In this document: positions 59,229 to 64,000 of the stretch, in pieces | How positions within the stretch are numbered: position 1 is the stretch's first letter | Layout: the number at the start of each line of letters is the position of its first letter | Assembly: GCF_900246225.1 (NCBI RefSeq) | Contig: NC_039310.1 | Location: 29,228,339 to 29,292,338, forward strand | Direction of reading: 5' to 3' | DNA from: Astatotilapia calliptera | Taxonomy: Eukaryota > Chordata > Actinopteri > Cichliformes > Cichlidae | Length of the DNA stretch: 64,000 bases | Position numbers and translations under genes: made by a program | The notes under the pieces: model-generated | Told to the model about the DNA's origin: nothing | The model's database searches: none | Seen by the model: only the letters and a program-made list of their open reading frames with translations

Positions 59229-59734
59229 ACGACTTTAAAGCAAAGTGGAAACGTGTGTGTTTGAATCCTATTTTATTTGCTCAGCTTTCAAATGTGGTTA
59301 CAAAGTAATGCTTCAAATATGACTCAATAGTTGATCAACCTAAAGGAAATCCATGCGCTGTGCAGTTGTTCCATCCTCAACCACTAGATGTCACTATCAG
59401 GCTGAAAAACTGCTCAAAACTAAAAATTTATTTATTTTTTTCATTTTAATTAGAGTAAATTTTATCCTGGTTTATTGTCAGCATCAGCATCATAGTATAA
59501 AAATGAACATGTCTGGACTTTATTTATTTATTTATTTTTTTTGGTCGATTTATTAAAGCTTTATGAACGAAATTCATGCTCGACTCCGACAAACATGAAA
59601 TGCTGTAAATTTAAACCACTGAAAAGTTGTCACAGAAAACGGAAAAAATGAAAGAAGTATTCAAAACTGGATTTTGTAGCGACGCACAGCTTTAAGGAAA
59701 CGATGCGGTGAATCCAGGAGTTACGTTCACGAGG

Positions 59735-60630
59735 TTCTTTGTGGTGTTTGTTTTTGGTTATTGTGTAGTTTTTGATCTCGTTTTGTGTACTTCAGAAGTC
59801 ATTTTCCTTCCTGTGCTCGTGTTTCTCGTTTTTGTGAGATTTTCATATATATGTATATTTTGAGTGGTTTATGGTCACTGCATAGTGTTCATTTGTATGT
59901 TTTTCTGGTAACTTGGTATTTCATAAGTTTTCACACATTTGTTGTCCTGGAGCTTTTTTTTTTTTTTTTTTTTTTTTAGTGGTTTATTTTGTGTTTCACT
60001 ACAGTATAGTTGGAATAACTTATAGGGCTGTGGGCTGTTTGTGGACATTTAGCAGGATTTTGTGGTCTCAGTATTTCTGAGGGTGGTTTTGTGCAGATGT
60101 TGTATATTTTATGGTAATTTGTTTCATGGCATTTGTGACTGTTTTGGACATTTTGTAGTCATTTTGCGGCTGCTGGTGTATCACTTTGAATGTGTTTACT
60201 GATTTTGCATATTCGACATTTGTTGTCATTTAGAGTAGGTTTGTGGTTATTTTGTTTACATTTGGCTGCTTTGTGGTTATTTTTACATCTTTTGGTGCAA
60301 TTTGCCATGTTATTGTTGGATTGTCATCATTTTGCAGGTTTTTTATTTGTATTTGTGTACTTTGTGATGGGTTTTTATGGGGTTACGTGTCTTATTTTGG
60401 ATAGTTTGTGGTCATTTCGAATATATTTGGGATACTTTTTGTATTTTGTGCTACCTTTTATGTTTTGTGGTCATGTAGCTCTTTGTTCGACAATTTAAAG
60501 TAATTTTGCATATTTTGGGGGTAATATTTTGTATTTTATGCTACTGCTTCGTGTTTTGGGTTCACGTGGCCTAATTTACGGGTCGTTTAAGGTCGTTTTC
60601 CATACTTTCTGTGATTGTGTGAGGCACTTT
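59735..60630 (+). repeat. Decayed T/G-rich minisatellite downstream of pdha1
   Basis: Nearly 900 bases built from variants of TTTTGTGGTCATTTTG and related 15-25-base words, with very little C or A on this strand. A poly-T run of about 24 bases lies at 59955-59978. Long open frames inside it (for example 60190-60498) are Phe/Leu/Val-rich by composition and are not considered genes. Confidence 0.75.
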
Positions 60631-60781
60631 GGCGCCACGCTGTTAGGCTTTATCGGTAAAAAAAATAATCATTAACAAAACAACACCGCCTGCGTGATGA
60701 ATCGCAGACTGTTTATTCATAAGTTCAGATACGTGCTCGTTCACTCTTTTATTACCTAAGTGAGAATGCCGCCTGTCGTCG

Positions 60782-60857
60782 TGACGTAGTTGTGACGCAG
60801 CGCTCTGACGGACAGGTAAGCCGACACCGGTCGCCATATTGGGAAAGAACGGAAGTG
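60782..60857 (+). promoter_or_regulatory. rps6ka3: rps6ka3 promoter elements: CRE-like, CArG-like and ETS sites
   Basis: TGACGTAG (60782) and TGACGCAG (60793) are CRE-like. CCATATTGGG at 60834-60843 is one base off the CArG box, and CGGAAGTG at 60850-60857 is a good ETS site seven bases further on. The region is GC-rich and lies some 350 bases upstream of the start codon. Function is inferred from motifs only. Confidence 0.4.
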
Positions 60858-61203
60858 AGAGAGGGAGAGGTGGAGGTAGAGAGAAACGGAGATAAGTCAA
60901 TCAGTTTCCGAAAAAGGGCGTCCTCCTCCCCCTCCTCCTCCTCTTCGTCTCTCTGGAGGAAGGGGCGGTCTCAGCGCCGCGGCAGATCCGGAATTAGCCC
61001 TTGTTCGCTCGGCTCCGTTCGGTCGGTTGGTCGGTCGGTTCGGTTCCTGCCGACGCTGAAAGTGGACTACTACCTTCAAACATTTTCTTTAAAGAATAAG
61101 AGCGAGGACAAACAGGCGAGAAAGCGTCCGGAGCGAGGGAGGTACGAGCAGCAGAAAAGAGGAATAACAGAAGAAGAAAGAAAAGTAGGGGCAGAAGAAG
61201 AAG

Positions 61204-61266
61204 ATGCCTCTGGCTCAGCTGGCGGACCCCTGGCAGAAGATGCCGCTGGGGAGGACGGCTGGAGAG
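61204..61266 (+). CDS. rps6ka3: Ribosomal protein S6 kinase alpha-3 (RSK2), first coding exon
   Basis: Serine/threonine kinase activated by ERK and PDK1, with two kinase domains. Only exon 1 is in the window: 21 codons beginning MPLAQLADPWQKM, which is the RSK2 N-terminus; RSK1 begins MPLAQLKEPW. The exon ends at 61266 with a GTGAGC donor in frame 0. The rest of the gene lies past base 64000. A purine-rich leader (AGAAGAAG words) precedes the ATG. Confidence 0.88.
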
Positions 61267-64000
61267 GTGAGCACACTTTGGTTTGTCCTGCTGTCACACT
61301 GACTGACAGCTGACTGGGGGCTGCAGTCACAGCAGCAGCTTTTAGGGGGTAAAAACACAAAACACAGCACAAGGAAAAGCGCCTTTAAGTCTCTGTCAGG
61401 CAGAGGCAGCTGCTCCCAAACACAGCACGAACTACCGTGAGACCACTCTGCAGGTAAATCTGTGCTTCAAGAAGCGCCGAACATGTGCTGGCAACGACAG
61501 AGTCACGATGAAGTGCTCAAACAGTAAGCTGACAATGTCATCAAGGACGAAAACACGAAATTACATTGCGTTTCTATTGACAGCAGCTGCGAAGTAACTG
61601 CAGGGATAATTATTTTTATGACCCTAAATTGGACCGTAAACTCTGGGAACATCTGTTTATTTCCCTCTGAAGACACAAACATGAAGTCATTTTTATTGCA
61701 GAGATTTTACACCAGTTCAGGAGGGCGCAGAAGTACACCAAAGTGTCGTATAAGCTCCCAAATAAGCACAAAACTCTTTGCAGGAATGTCCTGGGTATGA
61801 TCCAGTGTTAATCAAGTGGTTTAAAATATCATAAATTGCAAAAATATGAAGGCGGCTTTCAGGGTAATTACCGGTAGATTTTTTAAGTTAAAGTCATTCT
61901 TCTTAGCAGCTAAACTACAACACAGACATAATTTTTACCCTAGAAAACTTCAGCAGGACTAAATTAGCTGGAATAAAACAACAAAGTATCAAGCGATGAC
62001 CCAAAGGTGTAAATATGTAATAATACTTTATGCAGGAGTATTACAGTGGTACTACAGGGCACGGAAATACTATAAAGTACCACAACATCGCTATAAGCTG
62101 CCATGGACATGTTTCTGGTGTTAAATCAAGAGGTTTTAAATGTCATAAAGGGCAAAAATGTGAAAAATTACATTGCATTATGGTTGACAGCACCAGTGAC
62201 TATAGGGGGCGTCAATTTGTCCCTAAAATTTGGTTGAAAACACTATAAAGCTCCAAAAAGATGAAGTTAGCTGCATTAAAACACGACGTAGATTAAGATG
62301 TGTTTACTCTAAACACCTGAACGTGGTGCACACCCTCCAGACATGTCACATTTGTGCAACAGGAAACCCTGAGCATGTGCTAAAATATTAAACTAAAATA
62401 AACTAAAAAAAACCTGCCATGGACGCACGTCAGTGTCAGTTAAAAGAGACTGAAAGTGTGGAAAGAGACAAGCATATGAAATTAGACTGTATTAGTACTG
62501 CTGAGTGACTACAAGGACACTATTAGGGCCCTAAATTGGATTTTAAATACCATAAAACTCTAAAAGGAAATCAGTTCATGTAACTCTGAAGACACAAACA
62601 CGAAGTAATATTCTGTGCAGAAATATTACACCAGCACAGTGTACAGTGGGCACAGAAGAACAATACAGCTGGTGTTTCATTGAGAGGTTTAAAATGTCAG
62701 AAAGTACACAAATATGAAGGCAAATCAGATTGTATTATTACACAAACTCTATTTTAAATGAGATTTAAAGCAGCACAGAGCTCCAACAGGGACTATATTA
62801 GTTGCAGTGAATCACATCTCGAAGCAGTTTCGGCACAGAGTTGTTACATTTGGGTTTTATTTGTCAGTCTGTTTAGAAATAACAGATTCATGTTTAAATG
62901 CTAGAATAAGAGAATGGAAACGTGATGAAGTGCAAAACTGTGCAAAGTAGGTTTTATTAGGACCGAGAGCAGCAGCTAAAGCTGCTATCGAGCCATCATT
63001 CTGACCTTAAGTTAGACTAAAAACACCACGGATCTCAAACAGGACTGAATTAGTTTTACTGAAGCACAACAGAAAGTAGAATAAGATCATTCTGAAGACA
63101 CAAAACTACTTCATGACTATTACATTTTTTACTATTTAAGCAGATACAGATAATAACGGCAGGCTCTACAAATGCTCTACAAATCCATAGGAAACAAACT
63201 GTGGAAGAGGACATAAAATGATCTGAAGAGTCTTTTCTCTCTGGCCTGACCCTGAAGCTCAGTGAATTGACTCTGGGTGTCACAAACTCACTAAATCACC
63301 TTAAAGTCTCAGTTACACAGCAGGGCGTAAACCCCCCCCTATTTTAACAAACCATGCCAAGTCTCTTAAGATCAGTCTGTGGACATGCAAGGCTTTATTT
63401 CAAATACTAAAGCTGTTACAGCTCCTGCTCATTGCCTTAAGTATTAGTCCAGTGTCAGAATATGCAGCTGCAGAGGTGCAGTAGTTAATGTCATGTTTGA
63501 GCGCTAAACCAGCAGGTTAAAGGCTATTATTAATTACAGCAGCAGCCAAATCTTAAGCTCCTATAAGGACTTTACTTTAAAAAATAGATTAAAAACCCAA
63601 GAAAGACTGTGTAATATGGTACAATATAGAAGTACTGCTCCAAGTATTTCATTCATTTATATGAATGTCTCAGTAAACTGCGGGGTGCAGTTAAGGATCG
63701 TTACAAGCACCGCAACACATGAAACGATGCGTGATTATAAACCACACAGATTTAATAAAAAACTCTGCAGGCGTAGTTAGACGAGATTGAAAAAACCCCA
63801 TAATGTTGCTACAGGAGTGTCATAGCTGTGTTAGTGTGAGATTGAAGGTGTTCTTAGGCACAAGCATGAGAGGGTAAAATCACTATTTGGTCCCACAAAT
63901 GCCATAAAAGAGCTTTTGTCACCGTATTGGTTCAATGGTGTCAGCAGGAACATTACAGTGACTCTAAATCAGATTTAAAACCTACATAAAAATCCACTAA
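61267..64000 (+). repeat. rps6ka3 intron 1 with a decayed tandem array (period near 0.3 kb)
   Basis: The intron contains repeated, diverged blocks in the same orientation. Examples are CTCTGAAGACACAAACATGAAGT at about 61666 and 62584 (also partly at 63090), a CCCTAAATTGGATTNTAAA type at about 61620, 62218, 62528 and 63961, and GAGGTTTNAAATGTCATAAA at about 61818, 62131 and 62682. Distances fall near 310, 600 and 920 bases. No gene is recognised within it. Confidence 0.6.

Noticed and set aside
60190..60498. A 102-codon hydrophobic open frame downstream of pdha1
   Set aside because: Lies wholly in the T/G minisatellite; Phe/Leu/Val-rich by composition, with no homology.
60792..61313. A 173-codon frame over the rps6ka3 leader
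   Set aside because: It overlaps the 5' UTR and the true exon in another frame; low-complexity Ser/Arg/Glu composition.
1..64000. CRISPR arrays, operons, phage or plasmid genes
   Set aside because: None present; the sequence is intron-bearing vertebrate DNA and no direct-repeat/spacer pattern was seen.

Overview
The window is vertebrate nuclear DNA, almost certainly from a ray-finned fish and probably a percomorph. The genes are split by short introns with GT/AG borders. The proteins read as clear orthologues of human genes, and the repeats are typical fish families (Tc1-like, RTE/Rex-like and L2-like LINEs, hAT MITEs, tRNA-derived SINEs).

There are seven protein-coding genes. In order: eif2s3 (minus, 5' two-thirds only, its 3' end lies left of base 1), klhl15 (plus), apoo/MIC26 (plus), sat1 (minus), acot9 (plus), pdha1 (plus), and the first coding exon of rps6ka3/RSK2 (plus, continuing past base 64000). 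For the five complete genes I traced every coding exon and the frames close exactly: klhl15 622 aa, apoo 220 aa, sat1 171 aa, acot9 437 aa, pdha1 393 aa. The order and orientation of the first five genes match human Xp22.11 read in reverse, and pdha1 and rps6ka3 are also Xp22 genes.

Layout: 1-4860 eif2s3; 4860-6560 divergent promoter region with a perfect hairpin; 6560-13290 klhl15 with probable untranslated leader exons; 13291-18840 klhl15 3' UTR and intergenic DNA; 18907-28163 apoo, with a nearly intact Tc1/mariner element in intron 3 and a repeat cluster in intron 7; 28164-34940 intergenic with two related hAT MITEs and a LINE 3' end; 34949-37800 sat1 with its promoter; 37800-40500 intergenic; 40511-51350 acot9, whose introns carry three LINE remnants and a Tc1 relic; 52057-59228 pdha1; 59735-60630 a T/G-rich decayed minisatellite; 60780-61266 rps6ka3 promoter, leader and exon 1; 61267-64000 rps6ka3 intron 1 with a decayed tandem array.

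The genes are not one pathway. Three products are mitochondrial (APOO in MICOS, ACOT9 as acyl-CoA thioesterase, PDHA1 in pyruvate dehydrogenase). The others act in translation initiation (EIF2S3), CUL3 ubiquitin ligation (KLHL15), polyamine catabolism (SAT1) and ERK signalling (RPS6KA3). I see no undescribed multi-gene system. The leads most worth a second look are two in-frame candidate cassette exons in pdha1 intron 1, a candidate poison exon in sat1, a TISU-like initiator on eif2s3, and the decayed array in rps6ka3 intron 1.
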